A DNA stretch of 64,000 nt, from NCBI GenBank assembly GCA_002083775.1, contig MTEI01000002.1, positions 496,001 through 560,000 of the forward strand, written 5' to 3'. The stretch comes from Rhodoferax ferrireducens (GTDB taxonomy: Bacteria; Pseudomonadota; Gammaproteobacteria; Burkholderiales; Burkholderiaceae_C). Of this stretch, positions 63,992 to 64,000 are shown piece after piece. The notes below the pieces were generated by a model. The model ran no database searches. It was given only the letters and a program-made list of their open reading frames with translations, and had not been told where the DNA came from. How positions within the stretch are numbered: the stretch's first letter is position 1; each line of letters starts with the position of its first letter. Made by a program: the position numbers and the translations under genes.

Positions 63992-64000
63992 GAGCAAAAC

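Overview
The window reads as a stretch of a high-GC betaproteobacterial chromosome, most likely Comamonadaceae and Rhodoferax-like. This rests on gene order (hisZ-purA; rimP-nusA-infB-rbfA-truB-typA; hupB-tRNA-ppiD), a phasin gene of the polyhydroxyalkanoate type, and a dispersed roughly 50-bp hairpin repeat of a kind I associate with this family. No phage, integron, CRISPR array or intact insertion sequence is visible. Most of the content is core metabolism and translation.

Layout. 1-3.9 kb: end of hisZ, purA, a phosphoribosyltransferase, a MetC/MetB-type PLP enzyme and an unlisted lysine-rich 56-residue protein. 3.9-11.9 kb: selU and tesA (minus) share start-codon bases with a lone LolD-like ATPase (plus). 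Next are ygfZ (minus) and a tightly packed plus-strand operon mltG-tmk-holB-pilZ-tatD-ankyrin protein. 12-17 kb: a large PAS/HAMP chemoreceptor, an orphan ModA-like binding protein and a soluble adenylate cyclase-FHA protein. 17-23.3 kb (minus): LD-carboxypeptidase, a TadA-hydrolase fusion, a small membrane protein, a PaiB-like protein, guaA and guaB. 23.4-25.3 kb: DUF4124 protein, rnfH/ratA divergent from smpB. 25.4-35.7 kb (minus): HIBYL-CoA hydrolase, EamA transporter, then typA, truB, rbfA, infB, nusA and rimP. 35.9-41.4 kb (minus): yejABEF microcin C/peptide importer. 41.5-46.2 kb: fabI, an Orn/Lys/Arg decarboxylase and an nfeD-SPFH pair.

46.2-55.3 kb is the most accessory part. It has a degenerate HTH remnant and an efflux operon of TolC, HlyD and two ABC-2 permeases with no ATPase in it. 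Two tandem divergent oleate-hydratase paralogues follow, then 500 bp without a convincing gene. 55.3-58.1 kb (minus): tRNA-Ser, tRNA-His, ppiD, tRNA-Val and hupB with clear terminators. 58.3-63 kb (minus): nitroreductase, lutB/C/A lactate oxidation genes and a class II deacetylase. 63-64 kb: a phasin gene whose promoter is bracketed by two inverted 15-bp boxes (probable PhaR operators), followed by a structured region ending in a very strong terminator.

I did not find a clearly new defence or biosynthetic system. The observations I rate highest are: the dispersed repeat family, several copies of which lie in frame inside conserved enzymes; the pair of oleate hydratases, one lacking the usual glutamate; the TadA-hydrolase fusion with a decayed nucleophile motif; the ATPase-less exporter operon; and the phasin operator pair with the structured RNA downstream.
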